Below, piece after piece: positions 18,642 to 26,386 of a stretch of DNA of 64,000 bases. Below the pieces are notes generated by a model. It worked only from the letters and a program-made list of their open reading frames with translations. It had not been told where the DNA came from and did no database searches. Within the stretch, counting starts at the first letter, position 1; every line of letters starts with the position of its first letter. The DNA is from Clostridiales bacterium. Its GTDB lineage: Bacteria; Bacillota; Clostridia; Saccharofermentanales; Saccharofermentanaceae. Where the stretch lies: assembly GCA_017478485.1 (NCBI GenBank), contig JAFVDI010000017.1, forward strand, positions 28,127 to 92,126, given 5' to 3'. The position numbers and the translations under genes are program-made.

Positions 18642-18673
18642 TTGAATGACCCGTTATGACACACTATCAGTGT
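18642..18673 (+). promoter_or_regulatory. probable divIC promoter with palindrome on the -10
   Basis: A -35-like TTGAAT (18642-18647) and -10-like TATCAG (18665-18670) are spaced 17 nt. The -10 overlaps a perfect palindrome ACACT-N3-AGTGT (18661-18673) that might bind a regulator. Neither hexamer is ideal, so this is a candidate only. Confidence 0.4.
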
Positions 18674-18708
18674 TCGGTAATTAACTTCGATCAACGGGAG
18701 ATATTGAA

Positions 18709-19023
18709 GTGCGTAAGTTCAAACACAAGAAGACACGCGGCTTTTCATTCACCACTGCGATGCTCGCTATCGCTCTGGTAGTTGTCGCCATCCTCTGCAT
18801 CACCCGTTATTCAAACATCATCAAGCAGAAGGCACGTCTCCAGGCAGAGAACCAGTCTCTCAATTCCCAGTCCGTTCTTCTCTCAGACAAGCTCAGACAG
18901 ATCAGAGCGCAGGAGGAAATGGGCAAGGACAACACCTACATCGAGAGCATTGCACGCGCCCAGCTCGATATGGTCTATCCCGGCGAGATCATCTTCAGGG
19001 TTACGACCGACAAGAACAAGTAA
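18709..19023 (+). CDS. divIC: septum formation initiator (DivIC/FtsL-like)
   Basis: A 104-residue bitopic membrane protein: short basic N-terminus (KFKHKKTRG), one membrane segment (about 11-30), then a coiled coil (residues 38-70, KQKARLQAENQSLNSQSV) and a C-terminal YIESIARAQLDMVYPGEIIFR, the DivIC pattern. It forms part of the FtsL-DivIB-DivIC complex that triggers septal wall synthesis. The start is GTG 18709, preceded by CGGGAG. Its place after recR and the S4 gene copies the Bacillus yabO-divIC region. Confidence 0.88.
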   Translation: MRKFKHKKTRGFSFTTAMLAIALVVVAILCITRYSNIIKQKARLQAENQSLNSQSVLLSDKLRQIRAQEEMGKDNTYIESIARAQLDMVYPGEIIFRVTTDKNK

Positions 19024-19066
19024 CATCAAGTCCTCAGGACTTGAACATATCTGTAGTTGGATAAGA

Positions 19067-19125
19067 CAAGACCGCGTCGCGGGAAGCTGTGAATTCCTGT
19101 AACGCGGTCTTGCTTTTTCTTTTTC
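19067..19125 (+). terminator. intrinsic terminator after divIC
   Basis: An 11-bp perfect stem CAAGACCGCGT / ACGCGGTCTTG with a 24-nt loop is followed by CTTTTTCTTTTT. A second small perfect palindrome (TCAAGTCCTCAGGACTTGA, 19026-19044) sits between the divIC stop and this terminator. Confidence 0.88.
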
Positions 19126-19147
19126 AAAATTAAAGTGAGAAACAGTA

Positions 19148-19524
19148 TCAATCCATCTGTTTGATCTGGAAACGGTCGAATCTTATCTTCTCCGTATACT
19201 GCTCTTTGAAAAACAGCGTCTGACGGAACGCCGCGAATTCATGGGTGTTCTTTTTCATCCACATGGGTACGGGAATATCCATCTGGCGGCAAAGTTCCAC
19301 CAGGGCGCGCTCCAGCCTGACGGAGTACGCTTCGCCTTCTTTATCAGGTGTTTCGACCTCTTTGATCTCGGTCATTCTGTTGGCTACAAACAGCCTTCCT
19401 TCGAGTTTCATCGCATGCCTCGATTTGAATTTAGGTTTGCCACTATTTTGCCTTTTTTGGAACTTAAAGTAAACTGCCTGCGTGGTATCATACAGTTGTT
19501 CAAAGTAATTGTTCCTTACTTCAT
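19148..19524 (-). pseudogene. conserved-looking small protein gene with a frame break after its start
   Basis: Readable protein (87 codons from ATG 19411, MKLEGRLFVANRMTE to FDRFQIKQMD) continues upstream without a stop as coding-like sequence (NNYFEQLYDTTQAVYFKFQ...FKSRHA) to about 19518, but without any start codon in frame. Exactly there, an excellent AAGGAGG site stands before ATG 19524, which is followed at once by AAG TAA. One missing A (ATG AAA GTA AGG) would join start and frame into a 125-residue protein. So this is a frameshifted gene, a sequencing error, or translation begins internally at 19411, where I see no good ribosome site. I do not recognise the family; it is soluble and highly charged. 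Confidence 0.6.
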
Positions 19525-19536
19525 AACACCCTCCTT

Positions 19537-19570
19537 AAGACACTGACATCCCCTCGTCAGTGTCTTTTTT
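19537..19570 (+). terminator. hairpin with T run beside the disrupted gene's ribosome site
   Basis: A perfect 11-bp stem AAGACACTGAC / GTCAGTGTCTT with an 8-nt loop is followed on the plus strand by seven T's, a normal intrinsic terminator. No plus-strand gene lies between it and the divIC terminator. On the minus strand the same stem ends exactly where the AAGGAGG ribosome site of the 19524 start begins, so it could instead influence that gene. Confidence 0.65.
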
Positions 19571-19683
19571 TAGCAATTTTCGCAGTTTTCCGGGCGTGCT
19601 TATAAAAAATAGCGATATTCACAAGAATATTTGTGCAATTATTATTATATTGTGTAATTTTTGTACTTTTACATATAAATCTT

Positions 19684-19713
19684 TTGTAAAAAGCCGTCCG
19701 TCTTATTGATAAT
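19684..19713 (+). promoter_or_regulatory. candidate promoter for the zinc-ribbon/HD-like gene
   Basis: TTGTAA (19684-19689) and GATAAT (19708-19713) are 18 nt apart, about 85 nt before the ATG at 19799. The region is otherwise A/T-rich and non-coding from 19525 to 19798. Confidence 0.35.
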
Positions 19714-19798
19714 GCAAAAAACAAGTTATAAAATGACTTATAGAATTTGTCGGTAGCCTGTTTATTTGAGGTGACCGTACCATCAGGAGGATCGAATT

Positions 19799-20635
19799 AT
19801 GAAAAAATGTCCGGATTGCGGAATGGTAATCGCCAATCAGGCTATCAGATGCCCTAAGTGTAAGTATACATTCACATCCGCAGAGGGTGGCGGAGATACA
19901 GAAACCACAGTAACCCCTCAGGCAGCAGCAGTTTCAGCTGCAGCTACAGGCAGATCTGAAAAGGTCGCAGGCATTATGCCTATGGTCGATGTTAATAAGG
20001 ACAACGTTGATACTCTCTATTCACAGCTCAAGGCAGCTATCGTTAAGAGAAAGACCGAGTTCGACCACTTCATCGATTTCCTCGAGAACCGTACTTCATG
20101 GCTCACAGCACCCGCTGAGGTCAAGGGTCCCCTCGCTTGCGAGAAGGGTCTCCTCATCAGGAGCGTTGCTGTTGCTAAGCAACTTCTCAGGATCAAGGAT
20201 ACGATCATGCCTCAGCTCGACGAAGAGTCCGCTATCATCATCGCTCTCTTCCACGAAGTAGGTAAGGTCGGTATTGAAGGCAAGCCTCTCTTCATCCAGG
20301 AAGAGTCAAGCTCCCTCGGCAGCACATCTGCTCTGGGTCTTTCCTTCTCCAGCAGGCTTTCCACATCTTCATCAAGCTCCGGCCCTTCTTATTCGATCAA
20401 CAACAAGCTCGTTCACATGAACGTAGGCGTAAGATCCCTCTTCCTCGTTTCGCAGTACATGCTGCTCTCCGATGATGAGGCTCAGGCTATCAGCTACGCT
20501 TCCGACGTTGAACTGCTTGACGGCAAGCTCAGCCCGTATACACTCCTCCTCTCTACTGCTCTCCAGATGCAGAAGACGATCTACGAGGTTTCCGATACGG
20601 TATCCAGCTACAGCTTCACCGTTATCAATCCTTGA
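19799..20635 (+). CDS. zinc-ribbon protein with degenerate HD-hydrolase-like domain
   Basis: A 278-residue protein: N-terminal zinc ribbon (CPDCGMV...CPKC, residues 4-21), a short Thr/Ala linker, then a helical domain (about 60-270) that resembles the HD-hydrolase family common in phages and Firmicutes. The likely correspondences are KGLLIRSVAVAKQLL (usually G-G-L-x-x-H-S), ALFHEVGKVG (usually LLHDxCKIG) and NNKLVHMNVGVRSLFLVSQYMLLSDDEAQAI. The first ligand His has become Arg and the HD doublet HE, so metal hydrolase activity is doubtful. A Ser-rich insert (about 165-200) is unusual. AGGAGGATCGAATT gives a strong ribosome site; a terminator follows, so it is probably monocistronic. Confidence 0.6.
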   Translation: MKKCPDCGMVIANQAIRCPKCKYTFTSAEGGGDTETTVTPQAAAVSAAATGRSEKVAGIMPMVDVNKDNVDTLYSQLKAAIVKRKTEFDHFIDFLENRTSWLTAPAEVKGPLACEKGLLIRSVAVAKQLLRIKDTIMPQLDEESAIIIALFHEVGKVGIEGKPLFIQEESSSLGSTSALGLSFSSRLSTSSSSSGPSYSINNKLVHMNVGVRSLFLVSQYMLLSDDEAQAISYASDVELLDGKLSPYTLLLSTALQMQKTIYEVSDTVSSYSFTVINP

Positions 20636-20662
20636 TAATTTCATATTTACTCCATTTCTTTT

Positions 20663-20697
20663 CCCTGCCTCTTATTTCAAGAGGCAGGGTTCTTTTT
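20663..20697 (+). terminator. intrinsic terminator
   Basis: A perfect 11-bp stem CCCTGCCTCTT / AAGAGGCAGGG with a 5-nt loop and TTCTTTTT follows the zinc-ribbon/HD-like gene. Confidence 0.92.
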
Positions 20698-20715
20698 AAC
20701 TAAGGGGATTTTTCG

Positions 20716-22104
20716 ATGAAATACGACAACGACCGTTTGGGTGCCGCTCTCAAGATGTATCTCGGCACGGAGCCGTTGCCCATGCACATGCCGGGGCACA
20801 AGCGCAACGCGGATGTCATCTCCGGCATATTCAGCCGCGACATCACTGAGATCAGCGGTTTTGACAATCTCCACTCCCCTTCCGGGCTCTTAAAAGACCT
20901 TGAGGATGCCGCAGCCGCCCTCTGGAACAAGGAGCATGCTTACTGCTCTGTAGGCGGTGCCACTTCCATGATCCTCTCCGCAGTGTGCGCCGCAGCGATC
21001 TGCAACCCTGATGCGGAAGTCCTTGTCGCAATGAACTGCCATCTGTCAGTATGGAACGCACTTGCGATCGCAGGCAGCAAAGTCGTCCCGTTAATGCCTG
21101 CCTTCGATCCGGAGCTCCCTTTTGCGGGCCAGATCACGCCCTCTGAAGTTGAAAACCAGCTGATCAGGAACCCCAGGATCAAAACGGTCATAATCACATC
21201 CCCCACCTATGAGGGAGTAATGTCCGACACTGAGCAGATATATAGGATCACGAAGCGTTTTGATGCATGTCTGATCACCGACTGCGCCCACGGAGCTCAC
21301 CTCGGACTCGACGACGGATTCTTCGGCCCTGATGCCGCAGGTGACATCATCATCAAGAGCCTTCATAAAACACTTAATGCGCCTACCCAAACTGCGGTCA
21401 TGCTTACGGCAAAGGACTGCCCCATTCCGGAAGGTGTGATAATGAACTTCATTGATATATTCGAGACGACATCACCGTCGTATGTCCTTCTGGGCGGCAT
21501 TTCACGCTGTATTGCATCGCTGACCAAAAGCCGCGACATCATGAAACCCTGGGAAGACGGCATCAGATACGCGGAAGATGCCCTTTCCGGTCTCAGGAAT
21601 TACAGGCTTTGGCTGGCACCCGTTAGGGAGCGCTCCAAACTCGTAATCCTCGGCGACGGCCTGAAGCTGGCAAACAACTTAAGGTGCGATTACAACGTCG
21701 AATGCGAAGCGGCTTTCCGCTCGCATCTGATAGCAATGACAGGCATCGGGGACACAGAGGATTCGATAAAGCGTTTCTGCGATGCGGTGATAAGGCTCGA
21801 TGAGCTTCAGGAAAGCAGCGAAGATGTTGGCGAAAGATCATACAAGGGCCGCCCGCAGCCAAGATTCCTTACAACCGTCAGGGACGCCTGCCTTCGCGGC
21901 ATGACCGCTGAGGAAGCTCCTCTTGAGGAAAGCTGCGGCCTTATATCGGGTGAGTTTCTTTTCGCTTATCCGCCCGGAGTGCCGCTCCTGATACCCGGCG
22001 AAATGATCACGGACGAAACGATAAAGTTCGCCAAAAACGCCGGATCAGACCTTTACATGAACGGAAGACGTTCTTTTGACGGCAAGATAAAGGTCCTGCC
22101 TTGA
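20716..22104 (+). CDS. Orn/Lys/Arg decarboxylase family PLP enzyme
   Basis: A 462-residue fold-type I PLP enzyme of the ornithine/lysine/arginine decarboxylase group in its short (~480-residue, wing-less) Firmicute form. Seen: the MHMPGHKRN signature near residue 23, SVGGATSMILSAVCA, the cofactor region SPTYEGVMSD...TDCAHGAHLG and the PLP lysine in KSLHKTLNAPTQ. The C-terminal domain includes LFAYPPGVPLLIPGE, the family signature. The product would be a polyamine or cadaverine, but the substrate is not decided by sequence here. It acts in the cytosol. It starts after a terminator and ends 56 nt before the SCIFF gene. Confidence 0.88.
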   Translation: MKYDNDRLGAALKMYLGTEPLPMHMPGHKRNADVISGIFSRDITEISGFDNLHSPSGLLKDLEDAAAALWNKEHAYCSVGGATSMILSAVCAAAICNPDAEVLVAMNCHLSVWNALAIAGSKVVPLMPAFDPELPFAGQITPSEVENQLIRNPRIKTVIITSPTYEGVMSDTEQIYRITKRFDACLITDCAHGAHLGLDDGFFGPDAAGDIIIKSLHKTLNAPTQTAVMLTAKDCPIPEGVIMNFIDIFETTSPSYVLLGGISRCIASLTKSRDIMKPWEDGIRYAEDALSGLRNYRLWLAPVRERSKLVILGDGLKLANNLRCDYNVECEAAFRSHLIAMTGIGDTEDSIKRFCDAVIRLDELQESSEDVGERSYKGRPQPRFLTTVRDACLRGMTAEEAPLEESCGLISGEFLFAYPPGVPLLIPGEMITDETIKFAKNAGSDLYMNGRRSFDGKIKVLP

Positions 22105-22160
22105 CTGAGTCGGTCTTGCAAAGTATAATTTGCTCATTATAAATAAGGGGGAATGCGATC

Positions 22161-22304
22161 ATGACGAGAATCGTTACCATCGAGACCCGTGACCTTGACA
22201 AGTCTGCCAAGGAAGGCGGATGCGGCGAGTGCCAGACTTCTTGCCAGTCAGCTTGCAAGACAAGTTGCGGCGTAGCTAATCAGGCTTGCGAGAAGGCTGA
22301 GTAA
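22161..22304 (+). CDS. scfA: SCIFF ranthipeptide precursor (six cysteines in forty-five residues)
   Basis: A 47-residue peptide too short for usual gene calling: MTRIVTIETRDLDKSAKE then a core with six cysteines at positions 21, 24, 28, 32, 36 and 43. The spacing and the C-terminal NQACEK match SCIFF peptides found across Clostridia. A GGGGGAA ribosome site precedes the ATG. The radical SAM maturase starts 76 nt further on, after an attenuating hairpin. Known maturases of this family (CteB) form a Cys-Thr thioether link; the role of the mature peptide is not established. Confidence 0.93.
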   Translation: MTRIVTIETRDLDKSAKEGGCGECQTSCQSACKTSCGVANQACEKAE

Positions 22305-22324
22305 TTAGCGGTTATTTTGAGATT

Positions 22325-22355
22325 AAGGTCTCATTCTCGGATGAGACCTTTTTTT
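22325..22355 (+). terminator. hairpin/T-run between SCIFF peptide and maturase genes
   Basis: A perfect 10-bp stem AAGGTCTCAT / ATGAGACCTT with a 6-nt loop is followed by five further T's, ending 25 nt before the maturase ATG. Read-through past a leaky terminator would give much peptide message and little enzyme message. Confidence 0.88.
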
Positions 22356-22379
22356 ATGTAAACTCACGGGAGAGTTTTT

Positions 22380-23759
22380 ATGATCCATTGCTATCAGTTT
22401 GAAGGCTTAAACATCGTGCTCGACGTTTTCTCGGGCTCTATTCACATGACCGATCCTGTCGCTTTCGACATGATCCGCTGGTACGAGACTGAGCCCGCTG
22501 AGGCCGTAATGGCAAAAGCAATGGAGGTTCATAAGATCACCCGAACTGATGCTGAAGAATGCATCACTGATATAAAAAAACTTAAAGAAGAAGGCAAGCT
22601 CTACGTTCCCGATAAGTACGAGCACCTTGCACGTGATTTCAGGAAAAAGAGGTTTTCGATAAAGGCTCTCTGCCTCCATGTCGCCCACACCTGCAATCTC
22701 AACTGCTCCTACTGCTTTGCGAGCCAGGGCAAATACCATGGCGACCGCGCTCTCATGAGCCTTGAGACAGGAAAGAAAGCGATCGACTTCCTCATCGAGA
22801 ACTCAGGATACCACAAGAATCTCGACATCGACTTCTTTGGCGGCGAACCTCTGATGAACTGGGAAGTCTGCAAGGAACTCGTTAAGTACGGACGTGAGCA
22901 GGAAAAGCTTCACGGCAAGAATATCCGCTTCACGCTCACTACCAACGGCATCCTCCTCAACGACGAGGTCACCGATTTCTGCAACAAGGAAATGCATAAC
23001 GTAGTCCTCTCCCTCGACGGTCGCAAGGACGTAAACGACAGGTTCAGAGTCGATATGGCCGGCAACGGTTCATATGACAGGATCGTTCCCAACTTTCAGA
23101 AGTTCGTCGAAAAACGCGGCTCAAAGAGCTACTACATGAGAGGAACCTTCACTCATCACAACACTGATTTTGTAAATGACATCAAGCACATGCTGGACTT
23201 AGGCTTCACAGAGCTTTCAATGGAGCCTGTCGTAACTGACCCCTCCAGCCCATCTGCACTGACAGAGGAAGATCTTCCTGTTCTTTTCGAGCAGTACGAA
23301 GAGCTAGCAAGGCTCATGGTCAAGAGATACAACGAAGGCAAGCCTTTTACCTTCTACCACTACATGCTCGACCTCACATGCGGCCCCTGCATCTACAAGC
23401 GTGTTGCAGGCTGCGGATCCGGTACTGAATATCTCGCTGTCACCCCATGGGGCGACCTCTATCCCTGCCACCAGTTCGTCGGCGATCCCAACTACAAGAT
23501 GGGCGACATCTACACCGGCGTAACTGCTACAGAGACCCGCGACAAGTTCGCCGCATGCAATGCTTACAGCAGACCCGAGTGCAGAGACTGCTGGGCAAAG
23601 CTCTACTGCTCCGGCGGATGCGCAGCCAACTCCTATCACGCAACCGGAGACATCCAGGGCGTATACGAATACGGCTGCAAGCTTTTCAAGAAGAGGATCG
23701 AGTGCGCCATCGGCGTAAAGCTCCTCACCTCGGGGATCGACCAGCCCGGCGCTAAATAA
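22380..23759 (+). CDS. scfB: radical SAM SCIFF maturase (SPASM domain)
   Basis: A 459-residue radical SAM enzyme. Residues 1-85 form a peptide-recognition (RRE-like) region. The radical SAM cluster motif CNLNCSYC has its cysteines at 105, 109 and 112. The C-terminal SPASM domain (from about 340) contains CGPCIYKRVAGCGSG, GDLYPCHQFVG and CRDCWAKLYCSGGC, which bind two more Fe-S clusters. It installs thioether cross-links in the SCIFF peptide encoded just upstream; this follows from family and gene pair. It is cytosolic. The region after it holds the palindromic array and a terminator. Confidence 0.95.
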   Translation: MIHCYQFEGLNIVLDVFSGSIHMTDPVAFDMIRWYETEPAEAVMAKAMEVHKITRTDAEECITDIKKLKEEGKLYVPDKYEHLARDFRKKRFSIKALCLHVAHTCNLNCSYCFASQGKYHGDRALMSLETGKKAIDFLIENSGYHKNLDIDFFGGEPLMNWEVCKELVKYGREQEKLHGKNIRFTLTTNGILLNDEVTDFCNKEMHNVVLSLDGRKDVNDRFRVDMAGNGSYDRIVPNFQKFVEKRGSKSYYMRGTFTHHNTDFVNDIKHMLDLGFTELSMEPVVTDPSSPSALTEEDLPVLFEQYEELARLMVKRYNEGKPFTFYHYMLDLTCGPCIYKRVAGCGSGTEYLAVTPWGDLYPCHQFVGDPNYKMGDIYTGVTATETRDKFAACNAYSRPECRDCWAKLYCSGGCAANSYHATGDIQGVYEYGCKLFKKRIECAIGVKLLTSGIDQPGAK

Positions 23760-23775
23760 GTCTTATTCACAGCAA

Positions 23776-24032
23776 TTACCCATAAGGAATGAAAAACCGT
23801 TTTCTTATGGGTTAACCCTTCTGATCAGCAGCGGTTCAGGCTCCAATTACCTATAAAAAACGCAAAATTACGGATTTATAGGTAAAATCTCGCCTGATCC
23901 TGGCTGAAAAGCACCTGATTTACCTATAAAAATGAAAGAACTCTGAATTTTATAGGTAAACCGGGTCCGAAAACGCCTCGAAGACGCAGAGATTTACCTA
24001 TAAATTCCGAAAAAGATGAAATTTATAGGTAA
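23776..24032. repeat. array of four palindromic repeats (TTACCTATAAA...TTTATAGGTAA)
   Basis: Four hairpin units of about 40 nt start at 23776, 23847, 23919 and 23993 (period 71-74). Each has an 11-12 bp stem, TTACCTATAAA on the left and TTTATAGGTAA on the right, around a 16-18 nt A-rich loop that differs between units. The first unit is a variant (TTACCCATAAG / CTTATGGGTTAA). Spacers of 31-33 nt are GC-richer and unrelated. The stems are conserved and the loops are not, so the fold or the 11-mer matters. The array lies between the convergent scfB and araD genes, before the scfB terminator. Confidence 0.9.
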
Positions 24033-24057
24033 CCACCTAAAAAAGCAAGCACAAAGC

Positions 24058-24102
24058 AATCGTCCCATCCACAAAGACAGCAAGGATGGGACGATTTATT
24101 TT
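24058..24102 (+). terminator. terminator between convergent scfB and araD
   Basis: A perfect 13-bp stem AATCGTCCCATCC / GGATGGGACGATT with a 13-nt loop is followed by TATTTT on the plus strand. On the minus strand the trailing T run is weaker, so any araD termination here would be less efficient. Confidence 0.8.
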
Positions 24103-24123
24103 GGAAGTATTATGAAGAAAAAA

Positions 24124-24822
24124 TTAATTACCCTGACCGTAGTAGGCGTTCTTGCCGTGCTTTCTCAAGTAATGCTTGTCGAGGAGCTCCTGCTGCATGG
24201 CTCCGAGTGAAGGATTGATCATCTTCGCGTGGAATGCCATAAATGCACACTCCTCGAGGACTACGGAGTTATGCACTGCATCGTTTGCGTCCTTGCCCCA
24301 GGTGAAAGGTCCGTGACTGTTTACCAGGACTGCGGGGACCTGAACGGGATCGATGCCTCTCTTGTTGAATGTCTCGATGATGACGTTGCCTGTCTCGAGC
24401 TCATACTCACCGCCGATCTCTTCGGGGGTCATCTTGCGCGTGCAGGGAATCTCGCCGTAGAAAGTGTCGCCCTGTGTCGTACCGTATGCTGTAATGCCGA
24501 CACCTGCCTGAGCAAAGCTCGTTGCCCATCTTGAGTGGGTGTGTACAACGCCTCCGATGCCCTCAAATGCCTTGTAAAGAGCGATGTGGGTGGGTGTGTC
24601 GCTGGAAGGCTTATAGTGGCCCTCGACGACTTTTCCGTCAAGGTCTAAGACTACCATGTCTTCAGCTTTCATTCCGTCGTAATCCACACCGCTCGGCTTG
24701 ATGACGATAAGACCGGATGCCCTGTCGATCTCCGAGACGTTTCCCCATGTGAATGTGACGAGGTCATGCTTCGGAAGGAGCAGGTTGGCCTGCAGTACTT
24801 TTTCTTTCAGTTCTTCTAACAT
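24124..24822 (-). CDS. araD: L-ribulose-5-phosphate 4-epimerase
   Basis: Converts L-ribulose 5-phosphate to D-xylulose 5-phosphate, the last specific step of L-arabinose use. The 232-residue class II aldolase/epimerase shows [10 protein letters not shown], the zinc-ligand region [14 protein letters not shown] (His-x-His), and the C-terminal segment [23 protein letters not shown] typical of AraD, with the third His. It is the last gene of a minus-strand series with the FGGY kinase and the ABC importer; spacing to the kinase is 25 nt. Confidence 0.93.
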   Translation of the reverse strand: MLEELKEKVLQANLLLPKHDLVTFTWGNVSEIDRASGLIVIKPSGVDYDGMKAEDMVVLDLDGKVVEGHYKPSSDTPTHIALYKAFEGIGGVVHTHSRWATSFAQAGVGITAYGTTQGDTFYGEIPCTRKMTPEEIGGEYELETGNVIIETFNKRGIDPVQVPAVLVNSHGPFTWGKDANDAVHNSVVLEECAFMAFHAKMINPSLGAMQQELLDKHYLRKHGKNAYYGQGN

Positions 24823-24847
24823 TTATGCGGCTCCTTGATATGTGATA

Positions 24848-26365
24848 TCAGAATTTTACCGCAGCAACGCGCTCAGCGTCGAGCGCCGCGGAGAACTTCT
24901 CAATGTAGCGGTCAAAACCTTCAACGTCTTCTGCAACAGGCGCAAAGGTTGAACTTCTTGCATCCTTGAAGACCTTGTTTGCTAGGAACTCCTCGAGAGC
25001 ACCTTCCTTATTTGCACGGTAAGCTGCAAGGAGAGCCATTCCGTAAGGCCCGCCCTCGCCTGCCGTCTCCATGACGGTTACGGGTGCTTTGCAAGCTGCT
25101 GCCATGTAGCGCTGGCCGACGACGGGTGTCTTGAAAAGACCGCCGTGACCTGTAAGGCTCGTGATCTCAACGCCCTCTTTTGCGAGGATGTCCATGCCGA
25201 TCTTGAGCGTAGCCATTGTCGAATAGAGCTGTGACCTGAGGAAGTTGGCGAGCGAGAAATCGCTGTCGGGAGTCCTGATGACGAAAGGCCTGCCGCTGTC
25301 TAAATGCGTAACGCCTTCACCTGCCATGTAGTTGACTGTGCAGACGCCGCCGCAGTCAGCTGCGCCTTCCATGGACTTCTGATAAAGCTTTGTATAAAGG
25401 TCGCCTGTGTCAACGGATCCGCCGAATAGTTCGACCGTCTGTCTGAGAATGCTGACCCACGCATTCATGTCGTTGGTGCAGTTGTTGCAGTGAACCATCG
25501 CAACGGCTTTGCCACTCGGGGTGGTAACCATGTCGATCTCTTCGTAGACCTTGCTCAGAGGCTTGTCCAGTACGACCATCGAAAAGATGCTCGTGCCGGC
25601 TGATACGTTGCCCGTGCCTGCGGAAACGGCGTTTGTAGCCGTCATGCCGGTACCTGCATCACCTTCAGCGGGTGCGAAAGGAATTCCCGCGGGCAGTTTG
25701 CCTCCGAGGAGAGCTGCGCCTTCGGCCGTCAAAGAACCTGCGTCTTCGCCTGCGGGAAGCACCTTGGGAAGGATGTCTCTGATCTTCCATCCGAGATTTC
25801 TGTCTGCGATGAGGTTGTCGAACTTGGCGATCATGCCCTCATCGTAATCGAGCGTATTGCTGTCGATCGGGAACATGCCTGAAGCATCTCCGACACCGAG
25901 AGCGTTAACGCCTGTGAGCTTATAGTGGACATAACCCGCAAGAGTCGTGATGTGTGCGATGCGGGAGATGTGTTCCTCGTTGTTTAATATCGCCTGGTAA
26001 AGATGAGCGATGCTCCATCTCTGGGGTATGTTGAAGTCAAGGAGGCCTGTCAGATCAGATGCGGCCTGCGCCGTCATCGTATTCTGCCATGTACGGAATG
26101 GCACAAGGAGATTCCATTCCGTATCAAATGCCAGATACCCGTGCATCATTGCGGAAATACCCATTGCCGCAACGTCAGCCGTATCGGTGTCTGACAGGGC
26201 CTTCCTCAGTCCTTCAAAGGCTTGATCAAGGCTGTATGTCCATACGCCGTCAGTAAAGTCGCTCTTCCAGACGTAGTCGCCTGTGGAACGCTGCGTAAAG
26301 TTGTCGTCGATGACGACCGCCTTGATACGTGTGGAGCCGAATTCAATGCCCAGATAGTTACTCAT
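24848..26365 (-). CDS. FGGY-family carbohydrate kinase, probably L-ribulokinase
   Basis: A 505-residue FGGY kinase with the phosphate-1 motif GIEFGSTRIKAVVID, a substrate segment (MGISAMMHGYLAFD), the central SAGTGNVSAGTSIFSMV, and the C-terminal LTGHGGLFKTPVVGQRYMAAA adenosine motif. By sequence this belongs to an AraB/XylB-like subgroup annotated variously. Being directly before araD and with an AraR-type regulator nearby, it most likely phosphorylates L-ribulose, though D-xylulose cannot be excluded. It lies 21 nt after the second permease gene. Confidence 0.8.
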   Translation of the reverse strand: MSNYLGIEFGSTRIKAVVIDDNFTQRSTGDYVWKSDFTDGVWTYSLDQAFEGLRKALSDTDTADVAAMGISAMMHGYLAFDTEWNLLVPFRTWQNTMTAQAASDLTGLLDFNIPQRWSIAHLYQAILNNEEHISRIAHITTLAGYVHYKLTGVNALGVGDASGMFPIDSNTLDYDEGMIAKFDNLIADRNLGWKIRDILPKVLPAGEDAGSLTAEGAALLGGKLPAGIPFAPAEGDAGTGMTATNAVSAGTGNVSAGTSIFSMVVLDKPLSKVYEEIDMVTTPSGKAVAMVHCNNCTNDMNAWVSILRQTVELFGGSVDTGDLYTKLYQKSMEGAADCGGVCTVNYMAGEGVTHLDSGRPFVIRTPDSDFSLANFLRSQLYSTMATLKIGMDILAKEGVEITSLTGHGGLFKTPVVGQRYMAAACKAPVTVMETAGEGGPYGMALLAAYRANKEGALEEFLANKVFKDARSSTFAPVAEDVEGFDRYIEKFSAALDAERVAAVKF

Positions 26366-26386
26366 CTTTAATCCTCCGTGCCATTA

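Noticed and set aside
22325..22355. Riboswitch or T-box before the radical SAM gene
   Set aside because: Only a simple stem with T run is present; no conserved riboswitch core or T-box sequence was seen.
23776..24032. CRISPR array
   Set aside because: Unit and spacer sizes (about 40 and 32 nt) mimic a CRISPR, but only the 11-bp arms are conserved; the central part of each unit differs, and no cas gene is nearby.
24016..24210. 64-codon plus-strand frame beginning in the repeat region with a hydrophobic [19 protein letters not shown] stretch
   Set aside because: It overlaps the end of araD on the other strand, runs across a terminator and has no ribosome site; it is a chance frame.
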